Assembly (NCBI GenBank): GCA_025358255.1
Contig: JANYKC010000017.1
Coordinates: 1-33,511 of the forward strand
Direction: 5' to 3'
DNA: 33,511 nt
Source of the DNA: Spirochaetaceae bacterium
Lineage (GTDB): Bacteria > Spirochaetota > Spirochaetia > Treponematales > Rectinemataceae
Each line of letters starts with the position of its first letter. The stretch's first letter is position 1. The notes below the pieces were generated by a model that was not told the DNA's origin, did no database searches, and saw only the letters and a program-made list of their open reading frames with translations. The position numbers were made by a program, and so were the translations under genes. Of the stretch, positions 1-7,330 are shown piece by piece.

Positions 1-19
1 GACGATAAGGTTTTTCGAC

Positions 20-60
20 AGGAGAGCGGGAGGTAGTCACACCTTTGTTCCCGCTCTCCT
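20..60 (+). terminator. Long stem-loop, probable intrinsic terminator
   Basis: Two perfectly complementary 12-base arms (20-31, AGGAGAGCGGGA, and 49-60, TCCCGCTCTCCT) enclose a 17-base loop and are followed by a T-rich run (TTATCTTTT). This would suit a plus-strand gene ending left of the window. The bases 4-10 (GATAAGG) can also pair with CCTTATC at 58-64, giving an alternative fold. The stretch 61-191 shows no gene and no further structure. Confidence 0.5.
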
Positions 61-191
61 TATCTTTTCCCCCTGCTTCTTGCTACTCAAGAAATCGGGA
101 GAAAAACCTCAACCCTGAGAAAAAATCGCGCTACCCGACAGATGCCGCCCATCCCTGCCTGCCTACCTTCATTATCCCCAAGGCCAAAACC

Positions 192-422
192 CTACTTGTT
201 GTCCTTCTCGTTCCCGTGCTTGAACTGCCCCGTGACCTTGGCCAGGAAGAGCTGCAGCTCGTAGATGTTGTCCAAAGCGATGACGCGCAGGAGCTTGTTG
301 TAGTCCTTCCCGGCGATGACGCTGACATTCTTGCCTTTGTAGGCAATCTGGGCGGACCGGTCCTTGAGCAGCTTGTACGAGAAAGGCTTTTCATCGAAGA
401 GGATGTTCCGCCTGTCTTCCAT
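192..422 (-). CDS. Small conserved hypothetical protein
   Basis: Encodes a 76-residue protein that starts MEDRRNILFDEKPF and ends FKHGNEKDNK. I chose the ATG at 422 because AAGGAA lies seven bases upstream; the ATG-like start further out (446) has no ribosome site. The composition is that of a folded small soluble protein, with alternating hydrophobic strands (YKLLKDRSAQIAYKGKNVSV), no signal peptide, no membrane segment and no cysteines. From memory, similar short proteins of unknown function occur in spirochaetes and clostridia; that is recollection, not a search. It is the last of a leftward run, about 25 bases after the lipoprotein at 448-1275, so it may be cotranscribed with it. No function can be assigned. 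Confidence 0.6.
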   Translation of the reverse strand: MEDRRNILFDEKPFSYKLLKDRSAQIAYKGKNVSVIAGKDYNKLLRVIALDNIYELQLFLAKVTGQFKHGNEKDNK

Positions 423-447
423 GCATACATTCCTTGCCGGCAGCACC

Positions 448-1275
448 TTAAAGTGCGCTGACCTTCATCGATACGTTGTCGATCTCGATGTATCCCCTGG
501 TCTGGCCGAGATAGAAGATCAAGGCGGCGGAGGGATCGTCGAATCCAGCGTTCATGGTGAAGGCATAGGTGTAGGTCTGGGTCGTCGCGGAAATGGTGAA
601 ATAGTGGTTGTCCCATTCCGTATAGCTGTTGCCGTCGTAGTTCACGTCCGTGCCGTTTTCGTAGACGCCTACGCGGATCTCCTCGGCGATGGACGAGGAT
701 GCGTCAAAGGACACACGGTATTTGACTCCCTTTTTCACGTCTACGCTGCGGGTCGACAGGTTCCAGTCCCAGTTGTTCACGCCCCTGCGGGTCTCGATGA
801 CCCTGAAGGTGCCGTTGGAAAAGAGGGCCGTCGCGGTTGCCCCGGTCGAGGCATTGGCCCAATGGTTCCAATCCTCCTTCCCCTGGCTGAAATCCCCGTT
901 CTTCACGAGTTCGTCCGCGAGGACCGTCACGATGTAGGATTGCGATGACCCGTCACCGGCCTTCACCGTGTAGGTTGACGGAGAGGAAAAATCATGGGCC
1001 ACGCCGGAATCCGGACTGACGCTGATGCCGGTATGGCTAACCGTCGGCACCAGCGCGTTGATTTTCGTCCCGGACGGCATTTCCACATCGATCGTTTTCG
1101 CTGTCTCGTCTATCTTCCCGACGCATGCCGGAGAGGCGAAGGTGAAGGCGGTGATCTCCTTCCCGCTGTCCTGGTTCGTCGCGCCGCTGGAGCAGCCGAT
1201 CGAAAGCCCGAGGATCGCCACGGCAAGCGCCCCGAGAGGCGCTTTTCTTGAATGCGTTCCAGTCCCTCCCATCAT
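448..1275 (-). CDS. Lipoprotein with DUF5018-like and CBM-like jelly-roll domains
   Basis: A 275-residue predicted lipoprotein. The N-terminus has basic residues, a hydrophobic stretch and a relaxed lipobox ending LSIGC, which puts the acylated cysteine at residue 28. Next comes a domain (about 38-118) with the pattern KEITAFTF...DGSSQSYIVTV that resembles DUF5018, a beta-sandwich common in surface proteins of spirochaetes and Bacteroidetes. The C-terminal half (about 122-275, from VKNGDFSQGKEDWNHW to YIEIDNVSMKV) has the look of a carbohydrate-binding CBM4/9-type jelly roll. It carries no catalytic domain, so a role in binding glycans at the cell surface is likely but inferred. The start ATG overlaps the stop of the upstream lipoprotein gene as ATGA (a second ATG follows at 1272), indicating translational coupling. 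The reading frame runs open far upstream, but that part lies inside the neighbouring gene. Confidence 0.75.
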   Translation of the reverse strand: MMGGTGTHSRKAPLGALAVAILGLSIGCSSGATNQDSGKEITAFTFASPACVGKIDETAKTIDVEMPSGTKINALVPTVSHTGISVSPDSGVAHDFSSPSTYTVKAGDGSSQSYIVTVLADELVKNGDFSQGKEDWNHWANASTGATATALFSNGTFRVIETRRGVNNWDWNLSTRSVDVKKGVKYRVSFDASSSIAEEIRVGVYENGTDVNYDGNSYTEWDNHYFTISATTQTYTYAFTMNAGFDDPSAALIFYLGQTRGYIEIDNVSMKVSAL

Positions 1276-2972
1276 CGACGCGCGACCCTGAAGCCGATTC
1301 CGTTGCTTTGGCTTTTGGCATTCGCGGCATTCTGGAGGCCAAAGCTGAAATTTCCGGCGCCGCTGTTCCGGGCACCCCCGAGGCTGACGCAGATATCGCC
1401 CGTTGGCTGTCCGGCGAAGTCGCTCAGTTGTCCCGAGGGGAAGGCGGGGGGAAATCCCGCGTACCGGTCCCAACCCCACTCGAAAACGTTGCCGCTCATG
1501 TCATACAATCCCAACTCGTTGGGAAGCTTGGTCCCGACGATGTGGTTCACGTCATCGCTGTTGACCCCGTACCAGGCATAGTCGTCGATTGCGTTGCCGC
1601 CGCCGCTGCCGGAAAAGGCCTTCAAGTACCCGGTTGCGTTGAACTGCCCAGGGTCCTCCGTGTCGGCGCCCATGGCCGCCCACATCCATTCCATCACCGT
1701 GGGCAAGCGATACCCGTCCGCGGCCCAGTCCGTGGTCACGGCGCTCCAGGTCAAGTCCACGCCTGTCGGGATATCCGCGAAGGCGAGCGTCGCGAAGTCG
1801 ACCCCGCTGACAGAGTAGACCGGGACAAGGCCTTCGGCGATGCTCAGCCTGTCGCAGAAGGCCAAGGCATGGTACCAATTCGTCATTTGCACGGGACAGC
1901 CCATGGCGGCGGAATACGCGGTGTTGCTGGGGTCGCCTCCCACCACCTGCGAGAACTGCGCCCGGGTCACCTCCTTGTCGCTCATGCGGAATGCCGACAC
2001 CGCGCTGGTGTTTCCGGCCGTCGCGTCCCGCTGGAAGCTGCCGCCCGGGATGTCTCTCATGGTGAGGAGGGGAGGGGTCGCCGCCAGCCGCACGATCGTC
2101 ACCGCATAGGCCTTGACGGTCCCGTCTTGCGCCGTCACCGTCACCGATATCGTATTCGCGCCCTCGTTCAACGCCGCCGGCTGGCTTGGGCTGATCTTGA
2201 CTGCGGCATCCGCATCCGCCCTGGTCGCGTCCACCGTCATCGCAGTGACCGAATTCGCGACAATCATGGAATACGCCAGTACCGATGGCGAAAACGCCGG
2301 GCTGAGGCTTCCCCGGCTGACCGTCACACCGAGCAGATCCGCGTTGGCGCTCGGCATGACGGGCGTGACCGGCACGACCGGCACGACCGGATCGACCGGC
2401 GCGGCCGTACGCAGCGCAAGGGCGATGCCGGAAAAGCCGATCGAGGAGCCATCCCAGGTATATCCTGTCAATGCCACGTAATTGCCCGAATATTCGTAAT
2501 GCAGGTCATCATAGATATCATAATAGATGATGACGCCGGACTTTCCGTCGTAGTCCATCCGGGAATTGGATATCGTGAATACGTCAGTCCCGCCTTTGGA
2601 CCATGTGCCATCCGCCGCCGATGATAGCTCGAAGTAGCTGTATACCGGAGGTCTTTTTGTCAATTGGACGCCGTAATAGATGAAATACTGGCCATCCCAG
2701 GCATATCCGGCCAGCGCCGCGCTAGTCCCGGAGGTCGAGTAGTACAAACCTCCGCTGCCGTCCACCTGCAAGGAGTAAATCGTGTCCACGCCGATCGTCA
2801 TCGTGGAGTCTGCGATGGTGCACATCGCCACGCCGTCTTTCTGCCACGTGCCATCGGCACTTGAGGGCAAGCTGGTAAACCCCCGACCCCCATTCGCCGA
2901 AGTGTCGCAGCCGACGAGCATGAGCCCACCTAAAGCCAGGAGCGCTCCGATTGCCTTTAGCCTCACCTTCAT
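1272..2972 (-). CDS. Lipoprotein with cadherin-like and FGE-fold (SUMF1) domains
   Basis: A 566-residue predicted lipoprotein. Signal peptide and lipobox LMLVGC place the lipid cysteine at residue 22. Residues about 35-190 hold two related repeats (each with DGTW and a later LxGYxWDG motif), followed by a Pro/Val-rich linker, a cadherin-like beta-sandwich (about 210-295) of the kind common in spirochaete surface proteins, and a C-terminal formylglycine-generating-enzyme fold (about 305-566: IPGGSF, EVTRAQF, YRLPTVMEWMWAA, GLYDMSGNVFEW, IGFRVAR). The paired cysteines that give real FGEs their activity are absent from the C-terminal core, so it is probably a structural or ligand-binding version. 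Start choice is uncertain: AAGGAG lies only one base from the ATG at 2972, but seven bases before an in-frame GTG at 2966; either gives a good lipoprotein signal. It is coupled to the next gene by an ATGA overlap. Confidence 0.8.
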   Translation of the reverse strand: MKVRLKAIGALLALGGLMLVGCDTSANGGRGFTSLPSSADGTWQKDGVAMCTIADSTMTIGVDTIYSLQVDGSGGLYYSTSGTSAALAGYAWDGQYFIYYGVQLTKRPPVYSYFELSSAADGTWSKGGTDVFTISNSRMDYDGKSGVIIYYDIYDDLHYEYSGNYVALTGYTWDGSSIGFSGIALALRTAAPVDPVVPVVPVTPVMPSANADLLGVTVSRGSLSPAFSPSVLAYSMIVANSVTAMTVDATRADADAAVKISPSQPAALNEGANTISVTVTAQDGTVKAYAVTIVRLAATPPLLTMRDIPGGSFQRDATAGNTSAVSAFRMSDKEVTRAQFSQVVGGDPSNTAYSAAMGCPVQMTNWYHALAFCDRLSIAEGLVPVYSVSGVDFATLAFADIPTGVDLTWSAVTTDWAADGYRLPTVMEWMWAAMGADTEDPGQFNATGYLKAFSGSGGGNAIDDYAWYGVNSDDVNHIVGTKLPNELGLYDMSGNVFEWGWDRYAGFPPAFPSGQLSDFAGQPTGDICVSLGGARNSGAGNFSFGLQNAANAKSQSNGIGFRVARR

Positions 2973-3060
2973 GCTCCTTATGATGCCGCCTTCAATCGCC
3001 AACAATCTCGCATCGCCCGCAGCCGGGTCCGGAATGCGGCCATTGCGCGATCGCCGCCAG

Positions 3061-3163
3061 TACTGACCCGGCAACATAACATCGGGTGCTCTCCCATGAT
3101 TCTGGCTCGTCGCTACGGGTCAGAATCATGGGCCCAATCCAATGTTTTGTTGCCGGTTCAGTA
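3061..3163 (-). repeat. 103-bp palindromic element, copy 1
   Basis: An imperfect palindrome along its whole length, with ends TACTGAACCGG... and ...CCGGGTCAGTA when read on the minus strand. The centre is a hairpin with 12-base arms (CCCATGATTCTG / CAGAATCATGGG). A second copy at 17266-17368 on the plus strand has the same length with 10 substitutions and no gaps (about 90% identical). It encodes nothing. Size and shape fit a REP/MITE-type element. Read from its start, the first six bases (TACTGA) supply the last Tyr codon and stop of the decayed GNAT gene. The bases 2973-3060 between this element and the lipoprotein gene show nothing further of note. Confidence 0.85.
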
Positions 3164-3418
3164 GGTGCCTCCGAAGGCCTGGCCATCCTGCTTTGCCGAC
3201 CGCGCGAGCCCACACAGGTCCAGTTCCCAGACAATCGGATCGCCTTTCCTGGAGGCTTCGTGGAATCCCGCGGCCCTATGCAATTTGATCGACCTCCTGT
3301 TGCTTACGAAGGTCCGGCTCATCAGCTTCAGGCAGCCCCTCGCGCGGCGGTCCTGGATCATGTCCTCCATACGGCCATTGCCCTTGCGATCCTAGCCTGG
3401 CAGGACCGCGATGTCCAT
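3158..3418 (-). pseudogene. Decayed GNAT-family acetyltransferase, 3' fragment
   Basis: The minus strand encodes the C-terminal third of a GNAT N-acetyltransferase. MDIAVLPG matches the usual strand before the acetyl-CoA loop, GNGR resembles the pyrophosphate-binding loop, and FVSNRRSIKLHRAAGFHEA matches the conserved Asn/aromatic segment near the C-terminus. A TAG stop at 3392-3394 interrupts the frame just after VLPG, where an aromatic residue normally stands, and the N-terminal two thirds are missing because the preceding decayed gene ends at 3434. The frame then closes on the TACTGA of the palindromic element. I read it as a non-functional relic; the 70-residue open part after the TAG is too short to fold as an acetyltransferase. 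Confidence 0.7.
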
Positions 3419-3433
3419 GGTCCTCGACGATGT

Positions 3434-4111
3434 TCATGAGGGCAGCTGTCCCGCCGTCTTTTCAAGATACAGGAGAAACGGCTTCATCGCCTTGAACACC
3501 TCCAGCGCGTGGAAAGAGGCTCTCTGAGCAGAAGAGCCCGTCATCAAAGGCATGGCTGGCCGTGAACTGCCTCATGCGCAGGAGATCGATGGCGGGATGG
3601 TCCTTGGCGTAGCCCTGGGGGGCGACCTTGAGGGAATCGCCCGCCAGGGCTCCAAAACAGCGGACAAACCGTCGCTGGCGAGGATCTTCCGCAAGGGCCA
3701 GGCGTTCTCCGCCAATGCCGCGCGCATCTTCGCGAGCTGTTCGGGACTCGGGTCGTACAGGCCACCGGCCAGCATGGAGCGGCCATCGGGTTCAATATGA
3801 AAATAATAGGTACGACCTGCCGTCTTGCGGCCACCGCGGCCCAGGAGGGCTGTCATGGCAGTCTTGTAGGGCTGCTTGTCCTTGGAGAACCGGACATCGC
3901 GGTTGATCCGGAAGAGGCATTCCTTGACCGTGACGCCGCCAAGGTCATCCACGGCGTCGAAGCGGTCGATGAGCTCTCCGACGATCCCCTGGAATGCGGC
4001 GCGGGCCACCTCGTAGCGCGCGCGGTGCGCCTCGAACCAGTCACGGTCGTTGTGGCTGCGGAGCTCCCTTAGGAAGTCGAGCATGGCTATGCGTTCATCA
4101 GCGGCAGGCAT
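3434..4111 (-). pseudogene. DUF2461-family gene broken by two frameshifts
   Basis: The first 150 or so residues (from MPAADERIA) match the DUF2461/TIGR02453 family: FLRELRSHNDRDWFEAHRARYE, LFRINRDVRFSKDKQPYKT, YYFHIEPDGRSMLAGGLYDP. The frame is lost near 3656 at GTTTTGG. The proper continuation (FGALAGDSLKVAPQGYAKDH, then IDLLRMRQFTASH) lies in the next frame, and a second shift near 3525-3530 leads to the family's C-terminus (RASFHALEVFKAMKPFLLYL), which stops at 3434. Summing all pieces gives about 225 residues, the normal family length, so only small indels separate it from an intact gene: a young pseudogene or sequencing error. The start at 4111 is supported by GGAGG eight bases upstream. 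The family's molecular function is not known. Confidence 0.8.
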
Positions 4112-4132
4112 TCCGGCGGCCTCCAAGCCAGC

Positions 4133-4160
4133 ATTCTACAGCGCGGGCATGGCTAGTCAA
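4133..4160 (-). promoter_or_regulatory. Sigma-70-type promoter for the DUF2461 gene
   Basis: On the minus strand TTGACT (4155-4160) and TAGAAT (4133-4138) are separated by 16 bases, five of six matches to each consensus box. The start codon of the broken DUF2461 gene lies about 20 bases further on, with GGAGG in between. The predicted leader is therefore very short. The promoter looks intact although its gene is not. Confidence 0.55.
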
Positions 4161-4197
4161 GGCCGTGGCCGGCGAATGGCGCGGGGAGAGGCCCTTC

Positions 4198-5901
4198 CTA
4201 TTGCTCGCCTTCCTTGAAGTCGCCCTGCACCTCCGAAGGATAGCGCCCCGTGACTTTCTTGAAGACGCTGTAGAAATAGTTGGCGTCCGAGTAGCCGACG
4301 GCGAGGGCCACGTCCTTGGCCCGCACCTTCCTCGAGGCCAGGATCCGCTGGGCGTGTCCGATGCGCAGCTCGTTGAGCCAGGTGGCGAAGGACCTGCCGG
4401 TCTCCTCCCTGAAGACCTTGCCGAGGTAGGCCGCCGACATGCCGAAGCGCGAGGCGAGGAGCTTGAGCGAGACAGGCTCCCGCCAGTGCTCGTCGATGTC
4501 GACATAGACGCGGATACGGTCGGAGAGGGAGAGGCAGCCGTGCCGCTTCTCCTCGACGGTGGCCATGATCCTCCGCGCGACGCCCTCGAGCCAGGCCAGG
4601 GTGTCGCGGGGGCTCGGTTGCTGGAAGAGCTGCTTGAAGAGGCCTTCGTAGCCGCCGGTGAGGGAGGTGGTCGGGATGTCGGTCGAGCGGGCCACGGCGG
4701 TGAGGCGGGAGAGGAGCTCGATGGAGAATCCGCGGAACCACTCCTCGGAGAGGACCCGCCCATGGCGGAAACGGTCAAGGAGGTCGCCGAAGAAACGGTC
4801 CACGCCGGCCATGTCACACTCGGCGACCATGTGGGCCAGGGCGTCGAGGTCAAGGTCGGCCTCGCCCTGGCGCATGAGGAGGAAGTCCTCGATGCCGTCG
4901 GCCTCGACGAGGTCTATGGGGAGGTAGCGCACCGGTTCGACGTCGAGGCCGTTCCAGTAGTCCACGGCCACGCGGATGGGCAAGGCCCCGTCGAGCTCGG
5001 GGGACTGTGCGGTGATGGCGGCCAGGCTGCCTTCCCGCAGGCAGCGGAGGCCCATCGCGGTGGCGCCGCAGGCCACGCGGATGACGTCCTCGCGGCCCGC
5101 GGCGGCGAGCGCCTGGTTGATGCCGAGCTGGGCCAGGGCGTCGTCCGCGCAGATGATGCCGCACAACCTGTCACCGAAGATGGACAGCCACTCCTCGACG
5201 GCGGCCCTCGTAAGGTCGGTGCGGAGCCGGGTGGCGCGGGAGTCGAGGAGGACCATGTCCGGCGCGATGCGGGCCAGCTCGGTTATGACGGCCCACTTGC
5301 GGGCGTAGAAGGCGGAGGAGCCCGGGATGTGGTCCACGAGGCAATAGCCGCCCTTGCCGCCCATGAGGTCGGCGAACTTCCGGGCCAGGAGGCGGAACTG
5401 GCCCCAGTCGTCGGGCCCCGTCCAGGCTAGGCAGTGGCGATGGCCCTCGGCCTCGGGGAGGAGGTTGCTCGCGATGACGGGGATGCCCGCTTCGTTGATG
5501 CGGCGCAGCAGGGAGGTCCCTTCAGCCGTGTTCTCCGGCGCAAGGACGATGAGGTCGGGGCGGGACTTGATCGCGGACTCGACGAGCTCAACCTCCACAT
5601 CGGCGTCCCACTCCGAGTGGGCGATCTCGAGGCTTATGCCGAAGCGCTCGGCCTCCCTTTCCATGCCCCGGTCGTAGTCGGCCATGTAGGGATGGCCCTC
5701 GAGGTGATGGATGCACATGACGCGCTTGCCCGCCGGGCCGTCGCGCGGCGAGGCGGGCAGGTTGGCCTTGGCTATGCCCCAGCCCGCGTATTCGAGGTCA
5801 TACCAGTGCCGCTCGTCGGTCTCCGGATAGAGCTCCGGAAACTCGGGCCGGGAGGGGGCGCCGCGGCGGCGCCTTCCCCAAAGGCGGATGTCGTCGTCCA
5901 T
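4198..5901 (-). CDS. AraC-family regulator fused to a periplasmic-binding-protein-like sensor domain
   Basis: A 567-residue regulator. Residues about 58-330 resemble the sugar-binding domain of RbsB/LacI-type proteins (KRVMCIHHLEGHPYMADYDRGM, DLIVLAPENTAEGTSLL, IPVIASN, GIICADDALAQLG). A middle helical region follows (about 330-460). The C-terminal AraC/XylS DNA-binding domain (about 465-560) has two helix-turn-helix motifs (SLKLLASRFGMSAAYLGKVF and KDVALAVGYSDANYFYSVFK). There is no signal peptide, so the sensor domain should work in the cytoplasm. The start at 5901 has only a weak ribosome site (GGAC). The gene follows the UroD-family methyltransferase by 39 bases on the same strand, so it probably belongs to its operon and may sense that enzyme's substrate or a related small molecule; the ligand is unknown. 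Confidence 0.85.
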   Translation of the reverse strand: MDDDIRLWGRRRRGAPSRPEFPELYPETDERHWYDLEYAGWGIAKANLPASPRDGPAGKRVMCIHHLEGHPYMADYDRGMEREAERFGISLEIAHSEWDADVEVELVESAIKSRPDLIVLAPENTAEGTSLLRRINEAGIPVIASNLLPEAEGHRHCLAWTGPDDWGQFRLLARKFADLMGGKGGYCLVDHIPGSSAFYARKWAVITELARIAPDMVLLDSRATRLRTDLTRAAVEEWLSIFGDRLCGIICADDALAQLGINQALAAAGREDVIRVACGATAMGLRCLREGSLAAITAQSPELDGALPIRVAVDYWNGLDVEPVRYLPIDLVEADGIEDFLLMRQGEADLDLDALAHMVAECDMAGVDRFFGDLLDRFRHGRVLSEEWFRGFSIELLSRLTAVARSTDIPTTSLTGGYEGLFKQLFQQPSPRDTLAWLEGVARRIMATVEEKRHGCLSLSDRIRVYVDIDEHWREPVSLKLLASRFGMSAAYLGKVFREETGRSFATWLNELRIGHAQRILASRKVRAKDVALAVGYSDANYFYSVFKKVTGRYPSEVQGDFKEGEQ

Positions 5902-5940
5902 GTGCTGTCCATGGCGATTGTAGCCTGCTGCCCCGTTATG

Positions 5941-7056
5941 TCAATCGAGTACGAGGGCGCTTTCCTGCGGCAGCCGGGGTTGACCCGCCGAGGGGCGGCC
6001 GCAGCCGCAGAGGGCCTGGACCTTGGACATGATGGTCTCCTCAAAGCCGGGGACGGAGAGGACGTCACACTCGCTTCCTATGATGAAGGGATGGCCGGAG
6101 GGAGAGAGCCGCTCCTGGATCTCCCGGGCCATCGTGCGCACCGCCTCGAGCGGCACGTCGGCGTCCGAGTAGAACCGCTTTGTGGGCAGGTTGCCGTAGA
6201 GGACCGTGGTCATGGGGACGAGGGGCTCGATCTCCCAGAGCCTGACGGGGCTCCCGAAACTGATGATGGCGGGGTCGAGGGCCGCGAAGGCCTGGATCAT
6301 CTCGGGCACGAGCTCGCCGCAGTCATGGAAGAGGAGGTCGGCTCCGCGCGAATCCAGGAGGCGCTTGAGGCGGAGGTTGGGCTCGATCACGTAATCGTGG
6401 AACGCGGTGGAGCCTTCGCGCATCTGCTTGGGCGAGAAGAAGACGGAGTTGGCCGCCGGCTCGCAGACAAAGACCGCCTTGGCGCCTGCCTCGAGCTGGG
6501 CCGTGACCGAGGCGCGGATGGCGGCCTCGGCCAGGGGATAGAGGGCGTCGAGGATGGCCACCTCCTCGGAGTCGGCAGGCCCGAGCCCCGAGCCCGCGAG
6601 GAAGATCGGGATGATGGGGTCGGCCAGGAGCTTGGAGACCAGGGAGAAGGGGCCGATGCTCATGCCCACGGGAACGATGCCCGAGTGCCCCCTTCCGGCG
6701 ATGCTCGCGAGGGCCAGGCAATTGGCGGCGGCGCGCGCGTTGGCCCCCACATCCATGGAGGCGAGGGCGAGCCGGAGCTTCTCCGCGCTGGGGATCGCGT
6801 GGAAGTGGTAGCTGGCGCGCTCCGGGGCCGCGACCCCGAGGGCCGCGAGGAGGATGTCCTTCTCGAGGGTCAGGTCCATCACGGGGAGGGCGATGGGGCA
6901 GTCGAAGCGCTCCGCCGTCTTCCTCATGACTTCGGCCAGGCGCTCGCCATCGACCAGTATGGCCTCGGGATCGGTTGACTCGTGGAGGACCAGGTGGGTC
7001 CCGATTGGGAAGGGCCGGCCGCTGCGCGCCATATCCAGATAGAATTTCCTGTCCAT
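5941..7056 (-). CDS. UroD-family corrinoid methyltransferase (MtaA/MtbA-like)
   Basis: A 371-residue uroporphyrinogen-decarboxylase-fold protein. In this family the corrinoid methyltransferases use a zinc site made by an H-x-C pair and a later Cys; here HDC stands at 244-246 (LLFHDCGELV) and a Cys at 330 (GSECDV), which favours methyl transfer to or from a corrinoid protein over porphyrin decarboxylation. No haem genes are nearby, while a corrinoid protein, a corrinoid activator and a methyl-THF methyltransferase are. The start at 7056 has GAGGAGG five bases upstream; the reading frame stays open above it but without a ribosome site. It is divergently arranged with the gene at 7331 and leads a two-gene run with the AraC regulator. 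It is the only candidate in the window for the substrate-side methyltransferase; the methyl donor cannot be told from sequence. Confidence 0.75.
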   Translation of the reverse strand: MDRKFYLDMARSGRPFPIGTHLVLHESTDPEAILVDGERLAEVMRKTAERFDCPIALPVMDLTLEKDILLAALGVAAPERASYHFHAIPSAEKLRLALASMDVGANARAAANCLALASIAGRGHSGIVPVGMSIGPFSLVSKLLADPIIPIFLAGSGLGPADSEEVAILDALYPLAEAAIRASVTAQLEAGAKAVFVCEPAANSVFFSPKQMREGSTAFHDYVIEPNLRLKRLLDSRGADLLFHDCGELVPEMIQAFAALDPAIISFGSPVRLWEIEPLVPMTTVLYGNLPTKRFYSDADVPLEAVRTMAREIQERLSPSGHPFIIGSECDVLSVPGFEETIMSKVQALCGCGRPSAGQPRLPQESALVLD

Positions 7057-7119
7057 GATGTCCTCCTCGCCGCTTCGCGCCGGCGTAGGGGCCCACGATG
7101 CCATCCTGTCCGCGGGCTT

Positions 7120-7275
7120 GTATTGGAAAAAATATCGAGGGTTTTGGAATGATTTGGGAAAAGCGTCTTTTTTCCCGGCAAGCCGCGAAAGGCGCCGGGG
7201 GGCGGCGGCGCCCAAGAGCGGAATACCGACGCGGGTGGACAAGAACGGATAAAAAAACGCAATTCATTCCAATAC
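7120..7275. promoter_or_regulatory. Divergent control region with three GTATTGGAATGA-like boxes
   Basis: The 274-base gap between the divergent methyltransferase genes holds three related boxes: GTATTGGAAAAAAT at 7120-7133 (plus), GTTTTGGAATGATTT at 7141-7155 (plus) and GTATTGGAATGAATTG at 7260-7275 (minus). The second and third form an inverted pair with a perfect nine-base core (TTGGAATGA / TCATTCCAA). A small hairpin, GGGAAAA / TTTTCCC, sits at 7156-7176, and a GGCGCC inverted repeat follows it. No convincing -35/-10 pair was found. The boxes are good candidates for binding by one of the two AraC-type regulators of this island. Confidence 0.4.
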
Positions 7276-7330
7276 GGAACGTGAAAGGGGGCCTAGGATT
7301 GTCGGGAAGAAAAAGGGCAAGGAGGCCGCG

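Noticed and set aside
1248..2624. Long plus-strand frame opposite the FGE-fold lipoprotein
   Set aside because: No ribosome site or recognisable domain; the minus-strand reading has signal peptide, lipobox and known domains.
5941..7056. Haem-pathway uroporphyrinogen decarboxylase
   Set aside because: The HxC...C zinc-type residues and corrinoid gene context fit the methyltransferase branch, and no other haem gene is nearby.
7156..7176. GGGAAAA/TTTTCCC hairpin as a terminator
   Set aside because: No gene ends here; it lies in the middle of a divergent promoter region and the T-run is part of the stem.
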